From contig NZ_BCTN01000009.1 of the NCBI RefSeq assembly GCF_001571305.1, positions 62,001 through 126,000 of the forward strand: 64,000 bases of DNA, read 5' to 3'. This DNA comes from Erwinia persicina NBRC 102418. GTDB lineage: Bacteria; Pseudomonadota; Gammaproteobacteria; Enterobacterales; Enterobacteriaceae. Position numbers and translations under genes: made by a program. The notes beneath the pieces are model-generated. The model was given only the letters and a program-made list of their open reading frames with translations. It did no database searches and was not told the DNA's origin. This document shows positions 8,986 through 18,451 of this stretch, one piece after another. Numbering within the stretch: the stretch's first letter is position 1; the number at the start of each line of letters is the position of its first letter.

Positions 8986-10053
8986 TTAACCCAGCTTTTC
9001 TTCGGCCCAGGCAATACCGCTGGCGTACTCTGCCGGCAGCATCGGGACCAGCGCATTCAGTGCCTGGCTTAACGCCTGCGGGCTGACGTCGGACAGGTTC
9101 AGGTGGCCGACTTTGCGCCCGGCACGCACTTCTTTCTCATACCAGTGCAGATGCACCAGCGGCTGCGCCAGCCAGGCCAGATTGACATCGGTGCCAATCA
9201 GGTTAACCATCACTGACGGCGTGCTGACCACCGGCGTCGGCAGTGGAAGGTCGAGAATAGCCCGCAGATGCAGCTCAAACTGGCTGATGGATGCGCCGTT
9301 CTGCGTCCAGTGACCGCTGTTGTGCACGCGCGGTGCCAGCTCGTTGATCAGCAGACCTTCCGGCACCACAAAGCATTCCATCGCCATCACGCCGACGTAG
9401 TTCAGTTCATTCATGATGGCAGACAGCATGTGCTCGGCCTGCTGCTGATGCTGCTCGTTCACGTCCGGCAGCACGACGCTGGTACGCAGAATGCCGTCCT
9501 GATGCAGGTTGTGCGTCAGCGGGTAAAACACGGTTTTACCGTCGTGGCCACGTGCGCCGATCAGCGACATTTCGCCGGAGAAATTGATCCCCTGTTCAAC
9601 AATGCACTCGCCGTAGCAGTCGGCGGGCAGTGATTCGGTTTCACCGGCGTGCAGTCGCCACTGGCCGCGACCGTCATAGCCGCCTGTGCGGCGTTTTACG
9701 ATGGCCAGCGGGCCCAGCGTGGTGAAAACCTGCGCCCACTCATCTGCACTGGAGAGCAACTGCCACGGCGCGGTTGCCAGGCCCAGCCGGTCCAGCAGTT
9801 GCTTCTGGGTCAGACGATCGGCCAGCAGTGGAAAGATATCGCGGTTCACAAAGGCGTTATGGCTGGCCAGTTCACGGGTTAATGCCGTTTCAGGCCAGCG
9901 CTCGATTTCAGCAGTGATCACGCTCTGTGCAATGGGCAGGGATTCGGGTTCCGCATCCAGGCCCACCGGATAGACGGCAATGCCCAACGGCTCACCCGCC
10001 TGGCGCAGCATCCGTCCCAGCTGGCCGTTACCTAATACACAGACCGGCTTCAT
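8986..10053 (-). CDS. purK: PurK, 5-(carboxyamino)imidazole ribonucleotide synthase
   Basis: ATP-grasp enzyme of 355 aa, the E. coli length. It carboxylates aminoimidazole ribonucleotide using ATP and bicarbonate in de novo purine synthesis, passing N5-CAIR to PurE. The N-terminal GNGQLGRM motif and the ATP-grasp stretches [14 protein letters not shown] and [15 protein letters not shown] are intact. Its ATG lies within the purE stop region (overlap of four bases), so purEK is an operon under the PurR site upstream of purE. Confidence 0.97.
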   Translation of the reverse strand: MKPVCVLGNGQLGRMLRQAGEPLGIAVYPVGLDAEPESLPIAQSVITAEIERWPETALTRELASHNAFVNRDIFPLLADRLTQKQLLDRLGLATAPWQLLSSADEWAQVFTTLGPLAIVKRRTGGYDGRGQWRLHAGETESLPADCYGECIVEQGINFSGEMSLIGARGHDGKTVFYPLTHNLHQDGILRTSVVLPDVNEQHQQQAEHMLSAIMNELNYVGVMAMECFVVPEGLLINELAPRVHNSGHWTQNGASISQFELHLRAILDLPLPTPVVSTPSVMVNLIGTDVNLAWLAQPLVHLHWYEKEVRAGRKVGHLNLSDVSPQALSQALNALVPMLPAEYASGIAWAEEKLG

Positions 10054-10559
10054 GCTTCCTCCCGCGGGTCCGGGTTGTTCAGCACTTCGTCGGTCTGGCT
10101 CTGACGCCAGTGATTCAGACGATCGGCCAGCCCGGCATCGTGCAGCGCAAGGATCTGCGCCGCCAGCAGGGCTGCATTGGCAGCGCCAGCTTTACCGATT
10201 GCCAGCGTGCCCACCGGAATGCCGCGCGGCATCTGTACAATGGAGTAGAGGCTGTCGACGCCGCTCAGGGCCGCGCTCTGCACCGGAACTCCCAGTACCG
10301 GCACCAGCGTTTTCGCCGCCAGCATGCCCGGCAGATGGGCTGCCCCGCCTGCGCCGGCGATAATCACCTGATAGCCGTTACCGGCGGCCTGTTCGGCAAA
10401 GCTGAAGAGTTTGTCCGGCGTGCGGTGTGCAGACACCACTTCGCAGTGAAAGGGAACGTCCAGGCTGGTAAGGATTTCCGCCGTAAATTGCATGGTTGCC
10501 CAGTCACTTTTGGAACCCATAACAATAGCAATGCGGGCCGGTGCGGCGTTCGATGTCAT
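10050..10559 (-). CDS. purE: PurE, N5-CAIR mutase
   Basis: Class I PurE of 169 aa from the ATG at 10559, identical in length to E. coli. The GSKSDW phosphate-binding motif, the SAHRTPD loop and the GGAAHLPGM segment are all present. It converts N5-CAIR to CAIR in purine synthesis. An in-frame start 11 codons earlier exists but would extend into the leader and is not needed. Confidence 0.97.
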   Translation of the reverse strand: MTSNAAPARIAIVMGSKSDWATMQFTAEILTSLDVPFHCEVVSAHRTPDKLFSFAEQAAGNGYQVIIAGAGGAAHLPGMLAAKTLVPVLGVPVQSAALSGVDSLYSIVQMPRGIPVGTLAIGKAGAANAALLAAQILALHDAGLADRLNHWRQSQTDEVLNNPDPREEA

Positions 10560-10654
10560 GCGGGTCTGACTCCTGTGATTGTAAAACGTCACCAGGGCCG
10601 CTCAACAGGGCGACCCGATGGGAAGGGCAAAGAGAATATCACGACTGCGCGGTG

Positions 10655-10670
10655 AGGAAAACGGTTGCGT
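10655..10670 (-). promoter_or_regulatory. PurR operator upstream of purEK
   Basis: On the minus strand the site reads ACGCAACCGTTTTCCT, one mismatch in the ACGCAAACGTTTTC core of the PurR consensus. It lies about 95 bases upstream of the purE ATG, where the E. coli purEK operator also sits. Purine-dependent repression of purEK is therefore expected. Confidence 0.85.
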
Positions 10671-10707
10671 AGCGTCAAATAGCCGCGTTTTCACTCAGAC
10701 TTTGACC

Positions 10708-11424
10708 TCAGAACGGAAAGGAAATCAGGCTTATTTCGTCAGCACTGACTTTGATCATTGACCCTTCTTCATGCCAGGCGCCAAGCACCAGGCGTTCAGC
10801 CGCCTGCCCCTGGATCAGCAGGGGATGAACGGCGGGGCGATGAGTATGACCGTGGATCAGCCACTGTACCTGATGGCGTGACATCGCCGCCACCACCGCC
10901 TGCTGATTGACGTCCATGATTTCCCGGGATTTGCTGCTGTTGGCCTGACGGCTGCCGGCGCGCATTTTCAGGGCGATTCGCTGGCGGACAAAGAGGGGCA
11001 GGGCGAGGAACAGCGTCTGCAGCCAGCGCTGCTGGACCTTTGCGCGAAAACGCAGATAGCCTTGATCATCGGTACACAGGGTATCGCCATGCATAATCAG
11101 CACGCGCCTGCCGTACAGATCCAGCACCTGCTCTTCCGGCAGCAGGGTCATGCCACTGGCTTTGGCAAAACGTTTGCCCAGCAGAAAGTCGCGATTACCG
11201 TGAATAAAATAGCAGGGGATAGCCAGCTGGCGCAGGGCGTGCGCCACCTCGGCATGAAGCGGATTCGGGTCATCGTCACCGATCCAGGCTTCAAACAGGT
11301 CACCGAGAATATACAGCGCGTCTGCCTGCTGTGCTTCACGGCGTAAAAAATGCAGAAAACCGGCCGTAATAGCCGGTTCTTCAGTACACAGATGGAGATC
11401 TGCGATAAACAGCGTATGCGACAT
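10708..11424 (-). CDS. lpxH: LpxH, UDP-2,3-diacylglucosamine pyrophosphohydrolase
   Basis: Metallophosphoesterase of 238 aa (240 in E. coli) that releases UMP to give lipid X in lipid A synthesis at the inner membrane. All metal-binding blocks are visible: DLHL near residue 8, [31 protein letters not shown] and HGHTHRP. It overlaps the ppiB stop by one base and is presumably cotranscribed with it. Confidence 0.97.
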   Translation of the reverse strand: MSHTLFIADLHLCTEEPAITAGFLHFLRREAQQADALYILGDLFEAWIGDDDPNPLHAEVAHALRQLAIPCYFIHGNRDFLLGKRFAKASGMTLLPEEQVLDLYGRRVLIMHGDTLCTDDQGYLRFRAKVQQRWLQTLFLALPLFVRQRIALKMRAGSRQANSSKSREIMDVNQQAVVAAMSRHQVQWLIHGHTHRPAVHPLLIQGQAAERLVLGAWHEEGSMIKVSADEISLISFPF

Positions 11425-11918
11425 TATTCGCTGACGGTGACTTTCTGAATGATCACGTCGTCTTTTGGCACATCCTGGTGCATACCGCTGCGACCGGTGG
11501 CCACGGCTTTGATTTTCTCAACCACGTCCATGCCTTCAACCACTTCAGCAAACACGCAGTAACCGAAGCCCTGCAGGCTTTCGTCACGGAAGTTCAGGAA
11601 GTCGTTGTCAGCCACGTTGATGAAGAACTGGGCAGTCGCAGAGTGTGGCGCCTGAGTACGGGCCATCGCCAGGGTGCCTTTGGTGTTCTTCAGGCCGTTA
11701 CCCGCTTCGTTGCGGATCTCTTCTTTGGTGTCTTTCTGCTTCATGCCCGGTTCAAAACCACCGCCCTGGATCATAAAGCCGTTGATCACACGGTGGAAGA
11801 TGGTGTTGTCGTAAAAACCTTCGCGGCAGTACTCAAGGAAGTTTTTAACGGTAGCCGGCGCTTTATCATCGAAAGTCTTGATGACGATATCGCCATGATT
11901 AGTCTGGAAAGTGACCAT
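11424..11918 (-). CDS. ppiB: PpiB, cytoplasmic cyclophilin-type peptidyl-prolyl isomerase
   Basis: Single cyclophilin domain of 164 aa with no signal peptide, as in E. coli PpiB. Core motifs [31 protein letters not shown] and [11 protein letters not shown] are intact. It is divergent from cysS with a 237-bp gap that contains an AT-rich palindrome. It forms a two-gene operon with lpxH. Confidence 0.97.
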   Translation of the reverse strand: MVTFQTNHGDIVIKTFDDKAPATVKNFLEYCREGFYDNTIFHRVINGFMIQGGGFEPGMKQKDTKEEIRNEAGNGLKNTKGTLAMARTQAPHSATAQFFINVADNDFLNFRDESLQGFGYCVFAEVVEGMDVVEKIKAVATGRSGMHQDVPKDDVIIQKVTVSE

Positions 11919-12004
11919 ATTCTCATCCTGTCAGGGTTGGAGTATTTAACATTGAGCGCCGGGAACTGAGACGGGAGTCTGTCCCGTGCGACAGACGGCT
12001 CTTA

Positions 12005-12021
12005 TATCACAAAATGTGATA
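12005..12021. promoter_or_regulatory. Perfect 7-bp inverted repeat between ppiB and cysS
   Basis: TATCACA and TGTGATA are separated by AAA, making a 17-bp palindromic site in the divergent promoter region. Its half-sites are in the reverse order from a CRP site, so CRP is unlikely. Regulator unknown. Confidence 0.4.
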
Positions 12022-12155
12022 GCTCGTCAGCCTCCCCTTTATAAAGGAAACGCAGATAACCTTGCTTTGCGCCGCGCTGAAGGTAAGAATACGTCAGAAT
12101 ATTTACTTCGCCATTTTTTCGCTAATCCCGCACACGTTTAAAACGGAATGTCTCA

Positions 12156-13544
12156 ATGCTAAAGATTTACAACACCCTGAGTCGTCAAAAAGAGGAATTT
12201 AAACCTATTCATGCCGGTAAAATCGGGATGTACGTGTGTGGCATTACCGTTTACGACCTCTGTCATATCGGACACGGCAGAACCTTCGCCGCCTTTGACG
12301 TGGTGGCACGCTATCTGCGTTACAGCGGCTATGAGCTGAACTATGTGCGTAACATCACCGATATTGATGACAAAATCATCAAGCGTGCCAATGAAAAGGG
12401 CGAAAGCATTGAGCAACTGACCAATCGTATGATTGCCGAGATGCACAAGGATTTCGCCGCGCTGAATATTCTGCCGCCGGACCAGGAACCGCGCGCCACG
12501 CGCCATATTCCAGAGATTATTGAGCTGGTCAGCAAGCTGATTAACCGTGGGCACGCCTATGTCGCCAGCAATGGTGATGTGATGTTCTCCGTCGACAGCG
12601 ACCCAAACTATGGCTCACTGTCGCGCCAGGATCTCGATCAGCTTCAGGCTGGTGCCCGCGTGGAAGTCGCGGCAGACGTGAAGCGTAACCCGATGGACTT
12701 CGTGCTGTGGAAGATGTCAAAAGCTGACGAACCCGGTTGGGAGTCCCCGTGGGGGATGGGTCGCCCGGGCTGGCACATCGAATGTTCAGCCATGAACTGC
12801 AAGCAACTGGGTGAGCATTTTGATATCCACGGCGGCGGCTCTGACCTGATGTTCCCCCACCATGAAAACGAGATTGCCCAGTCCACCTGTGCCCATGATG
12901 GTCCGTATGTGAATGTCTGGATGCACTCCGGCATGGTGATGATTGACCGCGAGAAGATGTCAAAATCACTGAACAACTTCTTTACCGTGCGCGACGTGCT
13001 GGCGCACTACGACGCGGAAACCGTACGCTATTTCCTGATGTCCGGCCACTATCGCAGCCAGCTGAACTACGGCGAAGATAATCTGAATCAGGCGCGCTCG
13101 GCGCTGGAGCGCCTCTACATCGCCATCCGTAACACCGACGCCAGTGCTGCTGTGGCCGGCGGGGAAGAGTTTGAAACTCGTTTCCGTGCTGCCATGGATG
13201 ATGACTTCAATACCCCTGAAGCCTATTCGGTTCTGTTTGACCTGGCGCGTGAAGTCAACCGCCTGAAGGACACCGACAAAACCGCTGCTGAGGGGCTGGC
13301 AGCGCGACTGCGCGTACTGGCGGGCGTGCTGGGCCTGCTTGAGCAGGATCCGGAGCAGTTCCTGCAGAACGGCGTGAATATCAATGATGAAGAAGTGGCG
13401 CAGATTGAAGCACTGATCCAGATGCGTATTGATGCGCGACTGGCGAAAGACTGGGCGCAGGCCGATGTGGCGCGCGACAGGCTTAATGCGATGGGCATTG
13501 TGCTGGAAGATGGTGCTGGCGGCACCCGCTGGCGTCGTAAGTAA
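12156..13544 (+). CDS. cysS: CysS, cysteinyl-tRNA synthetase
   Basis: Class I aminoacyl-tRNA synthetase of 462 aa (461 in E. coli). The HIGH motif is in CHIGHGRTF near residue 37 and KMSKS appears in [10 protein letters not shown]. Zinc ligands are in [16 protein letters not shown] and HHENE. The C-terminal alpha-helical anticodon domain is complete. It is followed by a GC-rich hairpin with a T-rich tail. Confidence 0.98.
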   Translation: MLKIYNTLSRQKEEFKPIHAGKIGMYVCGITVYDLCHIGHGRTFAAFDVVARYLRYSGYELNYVRNITDIDDKIIKRANEKGESIEQLTNRMIAEMHKDFAALNILPPDQEPRATRHIPEIIELVSKLINRGHAYVASNGDVMFSVDSDPNYGSLSRQDLDQLQAGARVEVAADVKRNPMDFVLWKMSKADEPGWESPWGMGRPGWHIECSAMNCKQLGEHFDIHGGGSDLMFPHHENEIAQSTCAHDGPYVNVWMHSGMVMIDREKMSKSLNNFFTVRDVLAHYDAETVRYFLMSGHYRSQLNYGEDNLNQARSALERLYIAIRNTDASAAVAGGEEFETRFRAAMDDDFNTPEAYSVLFDLAREVNRLKDTDKTAAEGLAARLRVLAGVLGLLEQDPEQFLQNGVNINDEEVAQIEALIQMRIDARLAKDWAQADVARDRLNAMGIVLEDGAGGTRWRRK

Positions 13545-13550
13545 TCTCCG

Positions 13551-13580
13551 GGGCGCGGTATTCCGCGCCCTTGTCCTTTC
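13551..13580 (+). terminator. Probable intrinsic terminator of cysS
   Basis: GGGCGCGG and CCGCGCCC form a perfect 8-bp stem with a TATT loop at 13551-13570, followed by TTGTCCTTT. It lies seven bases after the cysS stop and before the start of the ATPase gene. Confidence 0.65.
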
Positions 13581-13605
13581 TGCTGAAGGTCAGGACTCCG
13601 TTACC

Positions 13606-14700
13606 ATGATCAGACAACTCACCCTCACCAACTACCGCTCCATTCGCTACCTCGAACTTGAACTCGGTCAGCTTAACGTTATCACCGGCCCCAACGGCTG
13701 TGGCAAATCCAATCTGTATAAAGCGGTACGCCTGCTGCATGAAGCGGCCTGCGAACGCCTGTCCCCGGCACTGGCAGAGGATGGCGGCATTCAGAAAGCC
13801 ATGTGGGCCGGAGGCGCGCGGCGCGGTGAACGTCATAGCGAAGTCAAACGGATGATCCTGTCGGCGACGATGGACGACTTCGACTATCAGCTGGAGATCG
13901 GCTTTCCCGAACCGCTGATCAGCCTGTTTAACCTCGACCCGGTGGTGAAAAAAGAGCAGCTCTGGCTGAGTGGGCAAAAGCGGCGGCGTTCGGCGCAGCT
14001 GCTGGAGCGCAGCAATCAAACCGCTTTTCTGCACAATATCGACGGGGAGCGCGTGGCCTATCCGGCTTCACTGCACCAGGAAGAGTCGGTTTTTGGTCAG
14101 TTGGCTGACCCGCATCTCTATCCGGAAGTCTCGCAGGTGCGTGAGAACCTGCGCGGCTGGCGCTTTTACCACGAGTTTGCCGTCTGGCCGGGCAGTGCGC
14201 TGCGCGTACCGCAGGTCGGCATCCGCTCGCCGATCCTGGCGCACGATGGTCGCAACCTTGCCGCCGCCTTTGAGACCCTCCGCGAACGCGGCCACACCGA
14301 GTTGCTGTTCTCTATTTTGCAGCAGGCGTTTCCCGACAGTCATTTTGAGGTGGAAGCCCAGAGCGGCCGCTTTCAGATGCTGATGCACCGTCAGGGGATC
14401 CTGCGGCCGCTCGACGCCGCTGAACTGTCTGACGGCACGCTGCGCTTCCTTTGTCTGGTGGTGGCGTTGCTCAGTCCACGCCCGCCCGCCTTTATGGCGC
14501 TTAACGAGCCAGAGAACAGTTTGCATCCCGACCTGTTACCGGCGCTGGCGCAGCTGATCGCTGAAGCGAGTCGCTACAGCCAGATCTGGGTCACCAGCCA
14601 CTCCCCGCTGCTGGCACAGCTGATCGCCGGACACACGGCGATACGCCACTACCGGCTGCAGCAGGTCGACGGAGCAACACAGATTGCAGGTGAGGAGTGA
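13606..14700 (+). CDS. COG4637-type AAA ATPase (RecF/ABC-like), 364 aa
   Basis: A predicted nucleotide-binding protein of the RecF/SMC-like superfamily. The Walker A motif GPNGCGKSN lies near residues 28-36, the signature-like LSDGTLRF near 278, and a degenerate Walker B ALNEPENSLHPDLLP near 300, followed by a switch-like VTSHSPLL. There is no OLD-type TOPRIM nuclease domain. The ATG at 13606 starts the conserved NYRSIRYLELELG segment; upstream in-frame codons overlap cysS and are out of context. E. coli lacks it here. It has no obvious partner gene; physiological role unknown. Confidence 0.85.
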   Translation: MIRQLTLTNYRSIRYLELELGQLNVITGPNGCGKSNLYKAVRLLHEAACERLSPALAEDGGIQKAMWAGGARRGERHSEVKRMILSATMDDFDYQLEIGFPEPLISLFNLDPVVKKEQLWLSGQKRRRSAQLLERSNQTAFLHNIDGERVAYPASLHQEESVFGQLADPHLYPEVSQVRENLRGWRFYHEFAVWPGSALRVPQVGIRSPILAHDGRNLAAAFETLRERGHTELLFSILQQAFPDSHFEVEAQSGRFQMLMHRQGILRPLDAAELSDGTLRFLCLVVALLSPRPPAFMALNEPENSLHPDLLPALAQLIAEASRYSQIWVTSHSPLLAQLIAGHTAIRHYRLQQVDGATQIAGEE

Positions 14701-14751
14701 CCACCGCAACAGGAAATGTTAATCGTACTGCGCCCGGGCGCTGCCGCGATC

Positions 14752-14776
14752 AAAAAAGGCCGCCCGCAGGCAGCCT
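14752..14776 (-). terminator. Intrinsic terminator of folD-ybcJ
   Basis: On the minus strand AGGCTGCC, a TGCG loop and GGCGGCCT form an 8-bp stem (one G-U pair), followed directly by six T residues. It lies about 20 bases beyond the ybcJ stop. Confidence 0.85.
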
Positions 14777-14796
14777 TTCGCGCATCTGCCTGAATA

Positions 14797-15009
14797 TCAG
14801 GCCGTTACGGTGACGCTTTCGCCATCAAACTCAACCTTCTGTCCTGCCACAATTTTGCAGCGCTTACGGGTTTCTTTTACGCCATTGACCGTGACATGAC
14901 CGCCAGAGATCATGATTTTTGCCATTGCGCCGCTTTCAACCCAGCCTTCCAGTTTCATCAGATCGCACAGATCCACGTGGGGATGATCGCCCAGAGAAAA
15001 AGTTGCCAT
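14797..15009 (-). CDS. ybcJ: YbcJ, S4-type RNA-binding protein
   Basis: A 70-aa protein that is essentially one S4 RNA-binding domain, with the signature VESGAMAKIMISGGHVTVNG and RKRCKI. Length equals that of E. coli YbcJ. It overlaps the folD stop by one base, so it is the second gene of a folD-ybcJ operon closed by a strong terminator. Probably binds structured RNA; target unknown. Confidence 0.95.
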   Translation of the reverse strand: MATFSLGDHPHVDLCDLMKLEGWVESGAMAKIMISGGHVTVNGVKETRKRCKIVAGQKVEFDGESVTVTA

Positions 15010-15875
15010 TATGCTGTTGCTCCATCGTCGTTATTTTCACAGGCCTGTAGGGTGTTCTGGATCAGGGTGGCGACCGTCATTGGCCCCACACCGCCCGGCA
15101 CCGGGGTAATATAGGCGGCGCGTTCAGCCGCCACGTCAAACTCCACATCGCCAACCACTTTGCCGCTTTCCAGGCGGTTAATCCCCACGTCAATGACAAT
15201 CGCGCCGGGTTTGATCCACTCGCCGGGAATAAACCCGGGCTTACCTACCGCCACCACCAGCAGATCGGCATGTTCGATATGGTGACGCAGATTTTTGGTA
15301 AAGCGATGGGTGACGGTGGTGGTGCAACCGGCCAGCAGCAGCTCCATGCTCATCGGGCGGCCAACGATATTGGATGCGCCGACCACTACGGCATTCAGGC
15401 CGTATGTATCAATATTGTAACGTTCCAGCAGCGTGACGATGCCACGGGGCGTACACGGGCGCAGCTTCGGAGAGCGCTGGCACAGGCGGCCGACGTTGTA
15501 AGGGTGGAAGCCATCCACGTCTTTTTCCGGTGCAATATGTTCCAGCACTTTGACGTTGTCGATGCCCGCAGGCAGCGGTAGCTGCACCAGGATACCGTCA
15601 ATTTCCGCGTCGTTGTTCAGCTTTGTAATCAGATCGAGCAGATCCGCTTCGCTGGTGGACGCGGGCAGATCGTAAGAACGCGAAAGGAAACCGACCTCTT
15701 CGCAGGCACGGCGCTTGCTGCCAACATAAATCTGCGAAGCCGGGTTTTCACCCACCAACACTACGGCCAGACCAGGAGCACGCTTACCTGCCGCCAGACG
15801 CTGCTGAACAAGTGCTGCAACCTCTTGTCGCACCTGCTGCGCAATCGTTTTACCGTCAATAATTTTTGCTACCAT
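15009..15875 (-). CDS. folD: FolD, methylenetetrahydrofolate dehydrogenase/cyclohydrolase
   Basis: Bifunctional C1-folate enzyme of 288 aa from the ATG at 15875, exactly the E. coli length. The catalytic Lys lies in [13 protein letters not shown], and the Rossmann part shows [10 protein letters not shown] and [11 protein letters not shown]. It interconverts methylene- and formyl-tetrahydrofolate with NADP. The open frame extends 46 codons upstream but that segment has no similarity to FolD. Confidence 0.97.
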   Translation of the reverse strand: MVAKIIDGKTIAQQVRQEVAALVQQRLAAGKRAPGLAVVLVGENPASQIYVGSKRRACEEVGFLSRSYDLPASTSEADLLDLITKLNNDAEIDGILVQLPLPAGIDNVKVLEHIAPEKDVDGFHPYNVGRLCQRSPKLRPCTPRGIVTLLERYNIDTYGLNAVVVGASNIVGRPMSMELLLAGCTTTVTHRFTKNLRHHIEHADLLVVAVGKPGFIPGEWIKPGAIVIDVGINRLESGKVVGDVEFDVAAERAAYITPVPGGVGPMTVATLIQNTLQACENNDDGATA

Positions 15876-16115
15876 CAGAAAGGGGATCCATCTGTTTTGA
15901 GTTAATTCGGGGATTACGCCTATTTTGTCAGAAGCGCGGCTCGCTGTCAGGCAGAGTTTCAACGATGGACAGGCAAGGGTGACACCACAGACTGCTTTTA
16001 AAGCGTTCCACACGGCATTAACCTGCCATTCCCGGTTTATTCCTAAATCATTACCGCCGGGGCTGTGCCAGGATTGAACTGTGACACGGCAACTTATCGA
16101 AAAGATAAAGAGGGA

Positions 16116-16436
16116 ATGATGAAAACAACTATTATTGCACTGTCTGCTTTGCTGATGGCTTCACCTGTTTTTGCTGCGACTACGACGGATAACACTGTGG
16201 CAGAAGCGCATAAAGGTGCTGATACCGCCAAAGAGAAGCTGCATAAATCCCAGCACGAAGGGGAAGAGATGCAGCTGAAAGCTAAACATGCCGCGGAAGG
16301 CGAGAGTCACTCGACCAGCAGCAAGATCTCTGAAGGTTCCCAGAAAACCTGGAACAAAACCAAAGAAGGCACCGAGAAAGGCTGGGATAAAACCAAGCAG
16401 GGTGCAGAAGAACTGAAAAACAAAGCGACCAATTAA
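16116..16436 (+). CDS. Exported LEA-like helical protein, about 106 aa
   Basis: Signal peptide [20 protein letters not shown], then a highly charged Lys/Glu/Ala helix with repeated units such as [17 protein letters not shown] that resemble late-embryogenesis-abundant or CsbD-like proteins. It has no cysteine. An AAAGAGGG ribosome site precedes two adjacent ATG codons (16116 and 16119). A strong terminator follows. It is probably a periplasmic stress or desiccation protein, by composition only. Confidence 0.75.
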   Translation: MMKTTIIALSALLMASPVFAATTTDNTVAEAHKGADTAKEKLHKSQHEGEEMQLKAKHAAEGESHSTSSKISEGSQKTWNKTKEGTEKGWDKTKQGAEELKNKATN

Positions 16437-16463
16437 GGGGCTCTGTTGCTGGTATTTATGAGG

Positions 16464-16487
16464 AACCCACCGCAAGGTGGGTTTTTT
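16464..16487 (+). terminator. Strong intrinsic terminator
   Basis: AACCCACC, a GCAA tetraloop and GGTGGGTT form a perfect 8-bp stem followed by a run of T (six in a row counting the last stem bases). It closes the LEA-like gene. Confidence 0.92.
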
Positions 16488-16605
16488 ATGGCACGATACG
16501 GATCTGAGGCTGAGAGACTGTTCATTACTTCAGCAGTGGAATGCAACTCACTGTAAAAACGTTGACTCAGCAGGATCGCGTCGTATAATCCGACGCAATC
16601 ACCAT

Positions 16606-16682
16606 GCGCCCTTAGCTCAGTTGGATAGAGCACCGGCCTTCTAAGCCGTAGGTCACAGGTTCGAATCCTGTAGGGCGTACCA
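16606..16682 (+). tRNA. argU: tRNA-Arg(TCT), argU
   Basis: A 77-base cloverleaf including the encoded CCA: acceptor GCGCCCT/AGGGCGT with a G-U first pair, D arm around AGCTCAGTTGGATAGAGC, anticodon loop CTTCTAA (anticodon TCT), and T arm GGTTCGAATCC. It closely matches E. coli argU, which serves rare AGA codons and is the attachment site of the DLP12 prophage. Here an integrase stub lies directly after it. Confidence 0.97.
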
Positions 16683-16703
16683 ATATCTTTCAATGACTTA
16701 CAG

Positions 16704-16890
16704 TCAACTCCCCGTTTTCAATTTTCCAGAGTGGGACAGATTTGGGACATCCACCTTAAAAATCGCATCAATATGCCGGGCATGTGCAATCAGAGGGTTA
16801 GGTGGCAGGTGCGCATACCTCTGTACCATTTCTATGCTTTCCCAGCCTTCCATTTCCTGCAGTGCCGAAAGCGGAACACCAGCCAACCCT
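16704..16890 (-). pseudogene. C-terminal stub of a phage-type tyrosine integrase
   Basis: The minus strand encodes [20 protein letters not shown] followed by QRYAHL, the C-terminal end of DLP12/lambda-like integrases, including the box with the catalytic Tyr. The match begins abruptly near 16890 and the N-terminal and core catalytic parts are absent; no ATG starts the remaining piece. It points toward argU, the usual orientation for an integrase at its own att site. It is the relic of an element that once used argU. Confidence 0.85.
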
Positions 16891-17137
16891 TCTACATATT
16901 CATTAAATCACGAAAGCGACAGTTCCCAAGGTCAGCGCATTTTAACCACGCCTCCGCCAGTGTTGAAATCAGCGCGCCTCTTTCTCCCTGCTGGTTTCTT
17001 ATATTATTAACGTCGGTTTTCAGTGGTTTTTTTACTAATGTTAACTTAGTGGCAATGGAATGTTGAGAGGGCTGCTTTCGTAGCCTGAAGCTAAGGGCAT
17101 TATGACTTACAGGGTAAGGAATGATGCCCTTAAATGG

Positions 17138-17623
17138 TTAATTCTCGTTAATCGCGCAGATAAAAAAGGGATTGGTCAGCCCTTTAACAAATAACAGATT
17201 GTTATCCAAACGCTTCATTTCCATATAAAACGCCACACCAGGAACTTCAGGCAGAACGTGCCGCTGCCAGATGTCGTTGGGAATATTATCGATCGGCTGA
17301 TGCTCTTCCCGGGTTATCATGGATCTGGTTAACCCTTTAAAACCACTTTCTCTGGTGGAGAGAAACACTCTTCGCGAGATAATATATTGTATATTTCGTC
17401 CTTTAACGGAACCGACCACAAGCCATTCACTCTTTCCTTCATGGGTGGTGATCATATTAACACTTAAGTTCAGGTCAAGGTTCTCGCCATTCATGTAAAC
17501 AAGGTTTGCATTTACGACAGATTTACAGCGATAAGGTGTCCAGCTCGTGTTGTTAAGGTAAAGGGCAACCCCGCTTATGAGGATGATCGTAAAAACGGAT
17601 ATCCCGATAATAATCCTTTTCAT
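17138..17623 (-). CDS. FidL-like membrane protein, 161 aa
   Basis: An N-terminal membrane anchor (MKRIIIGISVFTIILISGVALYL) precedes a periplasmic domain with two cysteines (YRCKSVV near residue 33 and FFICAINEN at the C-terminus). Size, topology and position next to a CadC-like regulator match FidL, the partner of MarT in Salmonella. By analogy with ToxR/ToxS it may stabilise or modulate the regulator in the periplasm. Only seven bases separate it from the upstream gene. Confidence 0.75.
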   Translation of the reverse strand: MKRIIIGISVFTIILISGVALYLNNTSWTPYRCKSVVNANLVYMNGENLDLNLSVNMITTHEGKSEWLVVGSVKGRNIQYIISRRVFLSTRESGFKGLTRSMITREEHQPIDNIPNDIWQRHVLPEVPGVAFYMEMKRLDNNLLFVKGLTNPFFICAINEN

Positions 17624-17629
17624 TGCAAG

Positions 17630-18451
17630 TTACTCAACCAACTTATAGTTACTGCAGTCGGTATGATCCACGTTGTCATTTAGGGTGCATGCAGCCATGA
17701 AGTGAATTTTGAACAGCCCCTCTTCCGGGCGAGCCTCCATATAATAGATGTTCTGCTGTGTTTGCGTACAATCTATCCTCTTATTGGCCAGCATCCTTTT
17801 AGCGGTATCAAACTGTTTATTGCCTTGCTGGTTATCATTCAGAGTATAAATCCTACATTTCCCTTCAATGCCGACTAACCTCGGCCTGTGATCCCGGGGC
17901 ATAGCAACGTAAATTGCCATTATTGCAAGGATGATCAGGACAAGGATTAAAACAAGCGCTGCCATTTTTATTGAGAAAGGTTTTTTTTTAAATTTCCCCA
18001 CTATCTTTTTGTTAATCAAGGTGGGTTTAGTATTTTTTTCTGCCGACGATTCATAAGAGGAAGGGGCATGCTCTATATTTTCAGCAGTGACTGAGTCTAC
18101 CTGCATCCTTGTCTCAGGATGGATTTCAGCCTCCATTTTGAAGCCTACCCGCGGTACGGTAATCAGAATTTTTGTACTTAACTCAAGCGCTGCGAAGGCT
18201 TTTCTTAATTCGCTAATATGGTTACTCAGCGAAGCGCTCGACGGTGAAAATCCAAAGTCCTCCCAGACGCGTTTGATGAGTGTTTCGCGAGTTAACTCGA
18301 CTTTATTATTTTTTATGAACTCTGTTAGCAAGCGTGTTGCTGGGTTAGACAACTCAACTTTTAGCTGGTGGTTATTCCTGACAAGTAACGATTGGTTTTC
18401 TGGGTCGAAGACTATAGTTAGATTTATTATATATTTCATGTGGATACTCAT
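17630..18451 (-). CDS. ToxR/CadC-like membrane-bound transcription regulator, 273 aa
   Basis: The N-terminal 100 residues form an OmpR-type winged helix (LTRETLIKRVWEDFGFSPSS, then SNHISELRKAF and ITVPRVGFKM). A linker of low complexity leads to one membrane segment near residues 163-186 (AALVLILVLIILAIMAIYVAM), and a periplasmic domain with several cysteines follows. Such proteins bind DNA from the membrane. It diverges from the fimbrial operon across a 448-bp AT-rich gap, so it is the likely direct regulator of that operon. The ATG at 18451 has a GGAG just upstream. Confidence 0.85.
   Translation of the reverse strand: MSIHMKYIINLTIVFDPENQSLLVRNNHQLKVELSNPATRLLTEFIKNNKVELTRETLIKRVWEDFGFSPSSASLSNHISELRKAFAALELSTKILITVPRVGFKMEAEIHPETRMQVDSVTAENIEHAPSSYESSAEKNTKPTLINKKIVGKFKKKPFSIKMAALVLILVLIILAIMAIYVAMPRDHRPRLVGIEGKCRIYTLNDNQQGNKQFDTAKRMLANKRIDCTQTQQNIYYMEARPEEGLFKIHFMAACTLNDNVDHTDCSNYKLVE

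Noticed and set aside
12005-12021. Possible CRP site
   Set aside because: The half-sites are TCACA...TGTGA with 3-base spacing, the inverse of the CRP arrangement TGTGA-N6-TCACA.
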